A stretch of DNA of 64,000 nucleotides from Cacajao melanocephalus (lineage: Eukaryota > Chordata > Mammalia > Primates > Pitheciidae): the NCBI GenBank assembly GCA_963573385.1, contig CAUYLG010071188.1, positions 1 to 64,000 on the forward strand. The letters are read 5' to 3'. Under the pieces are notes generated by a model. The model was not told the DNA's origin and ran no database searches. It saw nothing but the letters and a program-made list of their open reading frames with translations. A program made the translations under genes and the position numbers. Below are positions 12,139-23,945 of the stretch, in pieces; positions within the stretch are counted from its first letter, which is position 1; each line of letters opens with the position of its first letter.

Positions 12139-13448
12139 TGTGGAGACTTCAAAAAGTTCTTGGAAAATTGGAATTAAAAGATTAAAAATGTAATCTTAAT
12201 TTCCCAACATAAGATCCATCAAAATCAAGACATCTTTGTAAGGGTGATAGCTACTTAGTGCATCACTAAAGAACTGGGGGTCCTGGGGATTTAACTATGC
12301 CAGTGCAGTTCTTTTTACATTATGAACTGAAGACAAAGAGGTGCCCTTTAAAGATTTTTAAGGATTAGGAAACAAACAAACAAAGTCAGAAGGAGCCAAA
12401 TCAGAACTATAGTTGGATGCCTAGTAATTTTTCATGGAAACTGTTACAAAATTGCCGTTGGTTAATGAAAGGAATGAGCAGGAGCTTATTGTCCTGGATA
12501 AGGACTCCTTGATGAAGACAGTCATCATGTAGAGGACTCTGATGAAGGAAACTTTGATGAAGATTTTCCAGGCATTTTTCTGCTAAAGTTTTGGCTAACT
12601 TTCTCAAAACACTCTCATAATAGCAGATGTTATTGTTCATTGGCCCTCCAGCAAGTCAACAAACAAAAGGCCTTGAGCATCCCCCCAAACTGTTGCTACG
12701 ACCTTTGCTCTTGACTGGTCTACATTTACTTTGACAGGACCATTTCCACCACTTAGCTATTGCTTTGATTGTGCTTTGTCATCAAGATTGTACTGGTGAA
12801 GTTACGTTTCATCTCCTGATACCATTTTTTGCAAAAATGCTCAGAATCTTGATCCCACTTTGTTTTGAATTTCTATTGAAAGTTCTGCTCATGTCTGCAG
12901 CCAATCTAGGTGCAACAGTTTTGAACCCCATCAATTGGAAAAGTTTGCTCAATTTAAATTTTTTAGTCCGAATGGTGCAAGCTGAACCAATTGAGATGTC
13001 TATGGTGTTGGCTATGGTTTGTGCTGATAATTGTTGGTCCTATTCAATTAGGGCGCAAACAAGATACATTTTTTTCCTCACAAACTGAAGTGGATTGAAG
13101 CCTGCCACCATAGGCATGACTTTATCCCTTCTTAAGATAAATATTCCTTTGTGAACTGTTGATTACTTTGCATACTTGTCTGCATAAACTTTCTGTAAAG
13201 CATCAGATATTTCACCATTCTTCCACCCATAAACTTGGTGTTTTTCTTGCTTCAATTATAGCAGAATTCATGTTGCTCTGAAAGGGGATCTTTTTAAACT
13301 CATGTCTTATCCTGCTTAGTGCCTCAAACTAGGTTCTTTTGAGAAATGTTATAACAAGTTAGTATGAGTTTATTTTGTTACAAAAAAATTAAATTCATGT
13401 GTGATTTTGCGTTATATGCATTTCCATGAACTTTTTGATGTCTCCTCA
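12139..13448 (-). mobile_element. Full-length mariner relic (Hsmar2-like)
   Basis: Both ends carry the same terminal inverted repeat. The left end reads 'tgtggagacttcaaaaagtt', and the right end read on the other strand is 'tgaggagacatcaaaaagtt'. Each is flanked by TA (12137-12138 and 13449-13450), the target-site duplication of Tc1/mariner elements. The length of about 1.31 kb is the usual size of an autonomous mariner. The transposase relic lies inside on the minus strand. The end sequence resembles Hsmar2 rather than Hsmar1. Confidence 0.88.
12190..13271 (-). pseudogene. Mariner transposase pseudogene
   Basis: Read on the minus strand, this is the decayed transposase of the surrounding mariner. 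The clearest signature is the segment complementary to 12383-12411, which translates to 'YSSDLAPSDF'. This corresponds to the conserved 'YSPDLAP-D-F' block holding the third catalytic acidic residue of the mariner D,D34D triad. The best start is an ATG complementary to 13269-13271, near the right inverted repeat. Many in-frame stops and frameshifts follow; the longest surviving frame is 12407-12640. An intact protein would have been about 340 residues and would have cut and joined DNA at TA sites in the nucleus. It cannot be functional now. Confidence in the family is high, but exact ends are not determined. Confidence 0.8.
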
Positions 13449-13450
13449 TA

Positions 13451-15169
13451 TATATAATTTTTGAATGTTTTAAATACAACTATGTTAACTAACTTTCTAG
13501 GTTGATAATCTAAACTGACCTTTCTCTCTTCACCCCAGATTTGGGGTTTGTATCTGCATACTGGGAAAGGTGGAATTGGTGCTTACATAAAAGCAAGTCA
13601 TTTAGGAAGAAGGGATACAGGGACATCAGTGGCCAAGAAATGCCTTATTTTTCTTTGCCATTTCTTTTCCAGGCTCAGCCATGGATTTCCTACTCTGTGC
13701 CTTCATCAAGTTTCCAAAGCTACTAGGTGATGAAGTGAGCAGCAACAGTCTTCTGTGTTCCTACATTTATCTCCACTGGGCTCTGTTGATATATTTCCTT
13801 GTGTTCCATAGTAGCACAGTCCAAACATATAGCAGCAGAGATACCTCTTGTGCAACTACAAAGCTTCCTAGGCTGTTCTCTCATTCATCTAATTCTATAA
13901 TGTTCTCAGTAAAGAGGAATTTTGCATGCTCACCTAAACTATTGGAATATTCCAGGATCTGTCTCAGGGCTTAACTGTATAGACTTGCGGTAACCACTCT
14001 TTCTGTTTTACTCTTTGACAACCAAAATAGTGAGAAAAAAAACTCAGAGGTCTTAGTTTCCTAGATTACAACAAAGTAATGATGCAAAAGATCCCTTTGC
14101 TTTTGGATCCCCAAATATCTTTATGGTAGTATACTGTATATTTGACACCAGGAGGAATACTAAGTATATTTTCAGAGACACATAATAGTGACTAATGTTA
14201 TTGCTCCTCTCTTTAACTTTTCCGTTCCATTCCCTGGATTAAACAAGCTTTATTTTATGTAAACAATCACCATTTGTCTGTACCTACTGCTTAGGCCAGG
14301 ATTCGGGTAAGTATTTGTTGCTCCAAAAAACATGCTTTATATCCAGAGAGCTTTTCCTGTTAATAATTATCACTACTCTCTATGCCTTTGGACTCCAAAG
14401 CTAAATATTTTGGTTACTCATTTTGCTGAAACTTTGACAGTAATAGCCCTACCTTAAGGATAATAAAGGTGAAATTTCTTAGCTTTCTAAGAGGAGGAGA
14501 GGGTTCTTGTCAAGATAAAGAAGAACTGAAGCTAGAGTGGTGAAGGATGGATATAAATTAATTGGAAAATGTTTTACACTCTGACTGTGACACAGAGTCC
14601 TATGAAGAATGAGTGTGGTTAACAGTATTTGAATATATTGAATTAAGAATAAGAAATAGCCTAAATCACAAATAATGTTTCAGGAATAACAACTCAGCCT
14701 GGGTTAGTTGTCATTTAGTGTCTTATTGAACTCACAAACGAAAACTACATAAAAGATCATGTATGAGAAAAATATAGAAGTCATTTCACATGGCTTCGTG
14801 AACCTCTTTGTAAAGGTCACTTGTGGCATGTTTTTTACGCTTCTGAGGCAAAAGTTGCTCAGATAGGCAAATATTTCTCATGACCCTCAGCAAATACTGG
14901 AAACAGCAACAGATTCCCCATGTTTCCTATGGATGGGAGATAGCTCTGGAAGAAGTGAGCTTTAGGTTAATTTTGAAAAAACAAAAGATAGAGAGAATAA
15001 AAACAAAAATAAGAAACGCAATTTTCTAAATAAATACTAACTCTGACAGAGACTACTACTAATCTTTCAACAACCACTCTCTCCTTCTTCTCTAGTGATA
15101 TTTATAAACTTGCCTATTTTTAGCTGACTACCATAAAAAACAATAATTTTATAATTGCCCAATATTCCA
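13451..15169. other. Unassigned AT-rich sequence
   Basis: No repeat family was recognised. Three overlapping plus-strand frames at 13541-13974 (60-97 codons) share no motif and are considered chance. Confidence 0.5.
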
Positions 15170-15545
15170 GGTCATGTAACTGAGTACTAGCCATTGACAT
15201 GTAAAAAGAAAAAAGTTTTTCTGTGTTTTTCCTGCTTCCTTAAAATACAGCTAAAGGTACACTTGTCTCCTCTTCATCATCTTTTCCTCCTTTTCATTTT
15301 TCGGAATGCAAGCAAGATAGCAGGAAAGGACTGGTCTTTGGCGATTATGAAGTGACCTTTGGAGAGGACGAGGAACACAACAGAATAAGATAAAGGGGCC
15401 GCAGTATTCAAAGGACATTGTGAAGCAAAGTCACCATATCTAGAGTCTAGACTCTCCTCTGGACTTTAAGGTGAGAAAGAAATATCATTCTTCCTTAATT
15501 AGATGACTGGTCTGTTTCTCATCACCAAACTGAATCCTAAGTGAT
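15170..15545 (+). mobile_element. Possible ERVL-type LTR relic
   Basis: The order 'ttcctgcttcc', 'gattatgaagtgacctttgg', 'aacacaacagaataagataa', 'ctcctctggactttaaggtg', 'agaaagaaatatca' and 'actgaatcctaagtgat' follows a mammalian LTR family that ends in 'gagagagaaataaac...aacctaatcctaa'. Divergence is high and the middle is patchy, so the call is tentative. Confidence 0.4.
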
Positions 15546-16354
15546 ATACAAATTACTGTTTCTTTTCTCAGGATAAGTTGAACCTGCAGCAGAAACACTA
15601 GCCTGAAAAGCAGGTAGAAATGAGTTAAATGTTAGCAAAATATCTGGCTATTGACATTTATTTCTCCTTTCCAGAAACATATTCTTTGTTCTGACATTAA
15701 GTCAATTTCTTTGATGAATTACTTTGGTCATTTTTTTTGTTGTTGATTTCCTTGGCATCACATTGCCATACCACAATATCTTGTTCTTTGTTACTGACAA
15801 AATGTAGATCAGAACTTGGATCTTCAGACCCTCCCATGCTTCAATGCCTTTGCATACACCATCTGAAACTAAACCATATGTAATGTAGTTAGTTAGTTTA
15901 CTGGTTGATTTTTACATATTTCTCTCAAGCCATGAAATCCATACCATCAAAGATTTCCACTTTTCATTCATCGAAGGGATCTGAAACAATTGATACTTTA
16001 ATACTATAAAAAAAACTTTGCTGTGTCTTCTTGAAAGCTTTTGAGCAATAGTGTGTTGACTCAGAGCTCTTGCTGCCTTAGTTTCACCATGTACTAATTA
16101 TTGAGATTAGATGAATTACTCACCAACTCTAAAAATTGCCTTTATTTTTTCTTAATTCTAAAATAGAGATATTAATGAAAATAAAACTAAATAAACCACA
16201 GAAAGCAATTAGCTGCGGCCCTGCTAGAATAAATGCACTAGATACACTAATTGAAAATAGAAACAGATTTTCTTTCTCATCTTGCATTATTAAAAGAGGA
16301 TAATAAAATCTTCTGTTACTTTACTTTTATTTAGATGACATTGAATAAATACTT
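15546..16354. other. Unassigned AT-rich sequence
   Basis: Nothing was recognised on either strand. Confidence 0.5.
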
Positions 16355-16465
16355 TCTAGAATGAATAAATTCATTTATTCAACAAATATTTTTCATATAT
16401 CTTTGTGCCTGGTGTTAGAAGTACTGTGTAACAGACAAACCTAGCCCCGCCATCACATCTTCTCA
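16355..16465 (-). mobile_element. L2 LINE 3'-end fragment, antisense
   Basis: The words 'attcatttattcaacaaata', 'tttgtgcctggtgttagaag' and 'taacagacaaacctagcccc' match the complement of the L2 3' end (complement of the 'ggcactcaataaatatttgttgaatga' region). Only the terminal 110 bp are visible. Confidence 0.55.
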
Positions 16466-19400
16466 TTTGCTTGTTTGCATATAAAATTCACTGGCCAAAT
16501 AATTCATGTGCATTATTGACTTAATATTCTCTCAAGTGATTTGTGCTTTTCTTATGTCTCTTTTCATATTTTTACACTGTCTCATGGTAATCATCTAGGT
16601 AAATGGTGCATCACTGTCTAATTTGTTTTAATTCATTTCTCTAGGTGTATGTATGTGACTATATAGTGCTTCAAAGATACTCATTTAATTAAAGATTTCT
16701 GATGATTTGAATTATAAGCTGTAAATAAAAGAGAGAAAGGGAAAGTTGGAATAATGATCTGAAAGTTGTAGTTTTATATTAATTTTCCAAGAAGATTCCA
16801 GCAAAATCTCACATTGATGACTTAATCTACTTATGTTACTGTTTCTCCTTGAAAAATAACAGACTTTTAAAGTTTATTTTTTTCTTAGAAAAACAGTTTG
16901 AATATTAGAGATGAAAGGTATTTTAAAAATCTGAACAGCTTCTCTTTCAGAGAGAGTTCTCAGAAAGAATATGGCATATCAGCACACTGGCTCAGCACAC
17001 ACTCAGTGCACATGGCATTCAGGTCAGGACTGCAACACAGCAATGCTTCTATTTTCCTTTCTCCTTTCATTCCACAGCTTCTCATCCCTTTCATTAGAAC
17101 TCCTCCATCCAAAAACCTGCTTTTTTCCTATTGCCAAATTTCTACTGCCGACCTAGATAATGAAACTTTATTTCCTCTAGTGGATGTAAAAAATAAAAAT
17201 AAAAAAATAAATATTTTTTCTGGTAAAACTTTATTTTTGTTATATCTGTTTGCTCCCCTACCTGATAAAAGAAGTAAGTAAAGTACAAGAAGATTGTCAG
17301 GATCTTGAAAGGGTGTTACTGGAGAACTACTCAATTCCAAAGAGTATCACTGAATAAGCACCCCCAAAATATTTCCTAGTTGAGATGATGAAGAAAGCCC
17401 ATTTATTAAAAATCTGCAACATATCACATTATACATTATAAATCAACATAATGTGATGTGATCTGACATCAAGTTTAAAAAGTGCCTTCTCTGCGTCTGC
17501 TCAGACCATATGTTCAAATTATTAAAAATATCCACAAATGCTTGTTTTTTCTTTCAACAAACCCAAGTTTCTCTCAAATAAACCATCTTGTATTGTTGGG
17601 CAGAAAATGATTTTCTTCTTGTGGGCACTTTATTATCAATTACTTCATAGAAAGTGTTTTGATCTTTGGCCAAAAGAGCTTTTATAAAATAAACTCATAT
17701 ATACATGCACATACACACATACACAAAAAGTAAACTGTCAAAAAGTGAGGTGTTACTATACAGTGAAGAAATAAAACATATTTAAGCTTACTTGTGATAT
17801 CAGATGCTCTTTCTGACCTACCTTACGTTGGACTTTTAGGATGGAAATATGACTCGCTGAATATCTAAATAGGAGTGCCTATTCATTTTCACTTTCTTTT
17901 GACCTGAATTCTGTTTACCGAGCAATCTCCAAAAACCTGCTCACCCATGGGTAATAGAAGCTAAGCTTTCTTTTAAAAAATTATTATTCCATGCAATTTG
18001 TGGGGAAACAGCCAAGTTGGCAAATTTAAAAAAACGCACACACAAACGCTGGAACATCTTGACTGGGTTGATGACATGACAGCATTGTAGTGTACTACCA
18101 GCTGGGAGTTGGCTGGGGTCCAGAAATGGACTCAAGACAGTGGAAGCAGAATGCAAGAGGAGGCAGCTCTTCACTAGTGTGACTGTTTTGTTAAAACCAG
18201 CAAGAAGACCATTTGCTACAACAGCTTTCTCTCACTCTGCCCTTAGCTGATTTCTTGTCGGCACCAGAAAAATGTGACATAAGGGGATACGATAGCATGT
18301 GAAATGATACTGCACAAGCTGCTCAATCTGCCATTGCAGTCTCCAGGCCTGTTTCTCACCTTGCTCTGCATCCCTCCTGAGCTGATGCAAGCAAGGAGTT
18401 CCTGTGGACTTCCAAGGAGGCTCCACGCTTGTAATAGACTAAAGAATGGAAGGTAGAGCAGAGAGGAGGGGCTAGACACATGAGCAAGGTACTTGGTTCA
18501 CAATCATTTCCCTATTGAAACATTCAATAAAACTAAAACAAACAAAAATCACCTCACTGATGAAGATTTTGAAAGTTCACATTTGCCTTTTTAATGTCTC
18601 TGCACTTCTGGGTTTGTTTCATCTCTTTTTAAGTTGACCGAGAGAATGCTGAAAAAGTAGGGAATGGCCATGCATGTAGTATTTTCATTTTAACCAGCAA
18701 GATGATGCTCTCAAAATCTTGCAAGATAAATCTTTCCCCCACAGACTTGCAATTCAAATTTGCAAACAACAGAATTTTCAGTTTCAATAAAGTTAAAGTA
18801 AGCATCCTCCAAACTTCAGTATTTATCTGGACCAGTGTGAACAGTGTATTTTTAAAAAATCACCCAGCACTAATTACCTTAATATTTGGAGATAACAAAT
18901 CCTGATCCGCAATCTTTCCTGGGGAAGAAAAATTTCAAGGTTCCCATAAGAAATAGCTTTTTATTAATATCCTTGAGAATCTTGAAACATTGGGTATTGT
19001 TATGTCAGCACATATGTTTATCCTGCTTGGGCAGAGAAATTAACTATCCGGCAAAATTGATACAGCAGGGGAGTTTCTGAGGTCCTTTGATGAGAGGAAA
19101 TTATAACTGTAATGAAAATTTAAGGATTTTTTTCTCTTATCCTTCCCTTTTCAGTTTATACTGCAGCATCTCTGGCCATTATGAAAGTAAAAAAAATAGT
19201 GTAAATTTCTTAATAGCTAAATGAGGCCTGAAATAGACCTATAAATTTAAAAGCCTGTAACCCTCAGCATAAAAAGAAATTAACTACCTTCCAGCATTCC
19301 TGTAGAAATGACATCTCTTTATCTAGAAACAATAATAATATTGAAAAAATAATAGCTAAGCATTATTTTAAAAATTTACATCAATTAATCTTTTATGCTT

Positions 19401-19867
19401 GGTCAGCCATGAGAAATAAAATGTTAAAAAAAAATTGAAAGCATTTATATGAATGTATATTTGGCGTGCAATACCACATTGTATTTGTAAAATAATCTTA
19501 ATTAGGACTTATAAGTTAAAATATGTAAGGTAAAATAAATTCTAATTGCCTTAGCTATTAAATAAAGGGCTGTCCTATATTTGAGTGTGAATTACTGCTT
19601 AGAAGAGCAGGCCTGGGTATCTGTACAGACTATCATCAACTCAGTCAACCTACACTCAGTTTTCTTCTCAAAACTTAGGTCTTCTCCATGGAAGTGATTT
19701 TCCTGATGAAAATTCTATGCCTCAATTGATCTCTTATCTCATACTCTATGAACTTTTATTCTTATTTTTACTCTGTTTCTCCTTTGCCATCTCTGCTCAT
19801 GGCTGGACTTCACAAATTTGGTTTTTATTTCTTATTATTTTAGGAATCGAAATAGATACTCAGAATA
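16466..19867. other. Unassigned sequence, 3.4 kb
   Basis: No repeat was recognised. The open frame at 16898-17281 (127 codons, plus) begins in sequence without a Kozak-like context and shows no domain. The block at about 18060-18480 is visibly richer in G and C than its surroundings and is commented on in the findings. Confidence 0.5.
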
Positions 19868-20115
19868 ACAATAATGAGTGGTAGGTAGCTATGATTTATT
19901 GATTACCTATTAAGCGTGGCACGTTGTGTTTGATGACCACGTATGTGATCTTATTTAGTTCTCATAATAATCCTGTAAAGCAGGCATTGTTGTCTCTATT
20001 TAAGAAATGAGTAAACTGAAGTTCAAAGCGTTCAAGGAAAGTCAGCAATGTTATGGCATTAATGAACAGTAAATTGAATTGAAACCTTAGTCTCTCTGAC
20101 TCCAACACTTAGACT
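19868..20115 (-). mobile_element. MIR SINE, antisense
   Basis: The order 'atgatttattgattacctat', 'gtgatcttatttagttctca', 'taataatcctgtaaagcagg', 'atttaagaaatgagtaaact' and 'gaagttcaaagcg' is the complement of the MIR core and 3' part. MIR is a tRNA-derived SINE shared by all mammals. Confidence 0.8.
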
Positions 20116-20989
20116 CATCAACACCAAATTATACTCTTTCCCTTTTATTGACTTTTATCTCCATGGGGTCTTATAAAATGAATGGAAAATATATTCTGTT
20201 TAGCCTAATCAGAAGCATGGTTTTAATATCTTGTACTAATTTGCTTGTCATCCAGCCAGTCTTACTCTAACAGACGTCGTGTTTGTATCCTTTAATAAGC
20301 ATGCCACATTTGTGTGAGGAGTACAAACCTGATAGTAACAACTCTGATGTTTAAAACAAATCTTGTTTTTTAAAATTTTTGTATAATTCAACTTAATTTC
20401 TAACATGAGCTGCTATTATTGTGTAATAATAGAAATTTCTATCTACTTAATTCTGAGTTCTTATTACCTAATCCAGTGATTTCTCAATCATTATAGTCTT
20501 TCTAGATAGTTTGATTAAGTGTTAAAATTCTATCTTCAGTGAGTCTTTCTCTCTGAAGAAATTCTGATCAGACACCATTTCAGAAATTTGATTGAATATA
20601 GAAGTATTATCTTTGTCTTTCTCTGTCTCATTTCTGTCCTGATCTTTTCTTTTCTTTTCGTTTTTCAGTTTCTAAGTTATCAGATCATTTGCAATGTAAT
20701 AGAGAGATATCAGAAGCGTCTGTGGGCCTAACTTTGGCTTTCGCTTGGCTGTCTATGCCATGGCCCATCCACTGGTATTTTAACTATGTTCTTACCCCAA
20801 CTCCAGGAAGGAATGCACAAGGTGTATCCTAGGATAGATTTCCTCCTAACCTTTACAATCCCTCCATGATAACTTGCTGACACGCTTTCACTATCAAGTA
20901 CCTATAACAGTATCTTTCTGGAGAACCAAAAGAACTCTGAGAAACCCTCACAAAAGCTCAAAGTAACATTCCAGGCTTTTTTTATATTC
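20116..20989. other. Unassigned sequence
   Basis: No gene or repeat was recognised. A polypyrimidine run ending in CAG near 20668 resembles a splice acceptor, but there is no partner donor that I can support. Confidence 0.5.
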
Positions 20990-21342
20990 AAAGTGGAGTA
21001 TGTTTCTCTCTTTAAGAGTGAATTGCATTTAATGACTATCTTTCAAAAATAAATAAAAGGAAAAAATAATTTTGTAGTGAAAAAATATTTCAGACACCAT
21101 CCTAACCAAGTGATTAATCAAGGCTAACCAGCAGTGATCAGTCATGTTGATATTGTGTACCACAATGTCATGAGAAGGGCAACGAATCTCTATGGCATTC
21201 TCAAAACACATGTGAAAACATCAGACGACTTAAAATCAGAAACATGATACACAATACCTAATTATTACTCTTCAAAACTGCCAATATTATTTAATAAAAG
21301 AGAAACTGAGAAAGTATCATAGATCAAAGGAGACTAAGGTGG
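20990..21342 (+). mobile_element. L1M 3' UTR, left half
   Basis: The stretch 'ttgatattgtgtaccacaat' with 'gtcatgagaagggcaacg', then 'cttcaaaactgccaa' and 'ctgagaaagtatcat', follows the 3' untranslated region of old mammalian L1 (L1M) elements. It stops exactly at the MST-type LTR at 21343 and resumes after it. Confidence 0.65.
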
Positions 21343-21713
21343 TGATATGGTTTGACTATGTTCCCACCCATATCTCATCTTGAATTGTAATTCCTATATG
21401 TGGTGAGAGGGACCTAGTGGGAGCTAACTTAATCATGGGGACAGTTTCCCATGCTACTCTAGTGATAATGAATAAGGTGTCACAAGATCTCATGGTTTTA
21501 TAAGGAGCTTCCCCCTTCACTCAGCTCTCATTTTTCTCTTTCCTGCCACCATGTAAAGAAGGAAATGTTGCTTTCCCTTCTGCCATGACTGTAAGTTTTC
21601 TGAGGACTTCCCCAGCCGTGCTGAACTATGAGTCAATTAAACTTCTTTCCTTTATAAATTACCCAGTCTCGGGTATGTCTTTATTAATAGCAGTGTAAGA
21701 ATGAACTAATACA
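21343..21713 (+). mobile_element. MST/THE1-type solo LTR with perfect 5-bp duplication
   Basis: The 371-bp element begins TGATATGGTTTG and ends ACTAATACA. It has the landmarks 'tctcatcttgaattgtaatt', 'tcatggttttataaggagct', 'cctgccaccatgtaa' and 'acccagtctcgggtatgtct'. GGTGG flanks it on both sides (21338-21342 and 21714-21718), a perfect 5-bp target duplication as expected for a MaLR LTR. There is no internal region, so it is a recombined solo LTR. The 3' end 'tttataaattacccagtc' favours MST over THE1. Confidence 0.93.
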
Positions 21714-21930
21714 GGTGGCATGACACTAAGTACAATGTGGTGTCCTGGACTGGATTCTGGAATACAGAAAAAAATGCAGAATGTGTATATAAAATGTAGT
21801 TTAGTTAATAGCATAGTACCAATGTTAAGGTCTCAATTTTGACAAATATCCTATGATTTTGTAAGATGTTAACATTGGAGGAAATTGGGTGAATATTTTC
21901 AATAATGACAGTTTTAAATAATGTCAATTT
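21714..21930 (+). mobile_element. L1M 3' UTR, right half
   Basis: After the solo LTR the L1M tail continues with 'catgacactaagtacaatgt', 'ctggactggattctgg', 'gtagtttagttaatagcata' and 'gtaagatgttaacattggag'. These are landmarks just upstream of the poly(A) site of old L1 families. The two halves join end to end once the LTR and one GGTGG are removed. Confidence 0.8.
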
Positions 21931-23784
21931 TTAGGTAAATTTGTTGCTGAAAACAAATAGTGCTAACTAAAAAAATCTGTATACAATATGCTTTAAAAAC
22001 TTAGAATACCAGTTCTCTAATCTGATTATAAATCTTCTAAGCAAATTTCTGTGACTAGCTTTGGCCATATCTTATAAAAATATGAAAATGAATATACAGC
22101 ATTTTTTAATGTGGAAGAACAACTGCTGAATATCAGTGAAGCTCAAAACTTGCTAGCCCATTTCAACAAAATATTCACATTATTGGTGGGTGGGATTGAA
22201 ATATGAGTTCAAAGATTTTGCAACTGCAGGCACCATGAATTTCTTGTATTTGGACTTATTTCATTTTTACCACTTGATTTTTCCAGTAATGACAGTTATT
22301 AAGCCAATCATCAGAATGTCTCAATAAACAGAACCATTTAGAATCAGACCTGCAAGTCATTCCAGCATGAAGTTTTAAGTGAAGATTTTCACAATGATAA
22401 TGTGTATTTAATCACCCTGCAAGCACTAATTTTAATAAAATGTTTATGTTTTTAGCATCACTAATAAATATAACACAATAATAACATTTCCTAAAAATGT
22501 TATTTATCCCATTCATTTTAATTTCATGTTGTTATATACATTTCATAATACACAAAATATTGCTATAATCATAAATGCCTACCTTACGAAGATCTTTATA
22601 AGCTTGTAACTATGCATCAAAAAATTTATTGACTTTTATTTTAAAAGTAGTGATTGCTTCTATAAAGAAAAAAATTGGAAACAACTGCCTCCTGCTCTCC
22701 AATTTGGTCCTTTCCGTGTTCTAAAAAAGATTTCCACAAGTTCCCTCTACTCTCCTTTTCAAAACGTAAGCAGATTTCCAATAAGGAGCAGAATATAAGT
22801 AGTAGTGAATGTTCCTGAACTTGCTTCTAATTCTTCTCTTCCTTTACTGTACTTCATCTTGTTTCTTGATAGAGAGGAGAGAAAAAAGACTAATTTCAGC
22901 CAGACTATGTACACCTTCAAAATTTTGGGCTTACATCAACTCCTGAATTTACAGATAAAAATCAGAGATTATCATTTGTCATATTAATTTTTTTGCATCT
23001 TTTCTGGGAAAATAACATTACTATAGCTCGGTTTTACATTAAGTGGCCATCGAAAATAACAAAATTTAACAATTAATGTGGATATTACTGTTTCAACTCA
23101 TTTGTATGCACTTCACAAAGGAAATAACTACTTTAAGATTATTTAAAGAGTAGACTCTGACATGAAGCAAGTCTACCTTGGATAATTCACAAATACAAGA
23201 AAGATGTTCCTGAATTTACAAGGCTGCCTCAGCTAACCCCAGGGCATGGAGCCAAAAGGCAACTAGGCATTAGGTTATTGCAACCTGGAGAGGGTGTGCT
23301 TTGATACAAAAGAAAATCTTCATGCAAACCGCACGTGCAAATGTGGCACAGATTTTAAAGAATGAACCCTCAGGCCCTGAAAAAAATTAATGAGTTCTGC
23401 CTCTCCTTTCTGTGACCTTTTAGTTAAGTTTTCATGGGAATTTGTTTTCTTTGTTTTAGTCTGAGCTGTTCTGGAAAAAGTCACAGTGGGATAGTGACTC
23501 TGCAAAAGTGCTCTCGTAGCACAGATTTTGCAATCTACCATTGAGTAGACACCTCTTGAGTAATTGAAGATCCTTAACTAGGTAAATTCACATACCAGTC
23601 AAATATTATCTCAAAAAAACCCAACCCAGAATTCCTCTTTCTAGGTGTCTTCCTCCTTGATGATATAATTATTCCCCCAAGAGCCTATTCATCTCATTAT
23701 CACTCCTTTTCCATACTTCTAATTCTGCTTTCATTAAAAGGTTAGATTGATTTTACTTATCATGTCACAAGAGAGCAGAACATA
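21931..23784. other. Unassigned AT-rich sequence
   Basis: No gene or repeat family was recognised. Short frames of 60-73 codons show no motif. Confidence 0.5.
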
Positions 23785-23945
23785 GGGATAAAAACAGTGG
23801 ACCTGAGGTCAAAATATTTAGCCTAAGAATCTGACCTTGCCACTTACTATGAGATGTGTGCCTTAGCTTCTCATTCTATGGTATAGAATGTTTGCCTTCA
23901 TTCAAGTAGCAGTCATGTAGATTAAGTTCCAATATTTGTTCTACT
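23785..23945 (+). mobile_element. MIR SINE
   Basis: The segments 'acagtggacctgaggtcaaa', 'aatctgaccttgccacttac' and 'gtgccttagcttctcattct' match in order the central MIR core ('ctctgccacttacta', 'cctcagtttcctcatct'). The 3' part is lost or very decayed. Confidence 0.6.

Noticed and set aside
16898..17281. 127-codon open frame
   Set aside because: Serine/phenylalanine-rich start and a lysine-rich AT-driven end, with no motif. Two overlapping frames in the same place also stay open, which argues for composition rather than selection.
20640..20680. Splice acceptor-like pyrimidine tract
   Set aside because: No matching donor at exon distance and no compositional change downstream.
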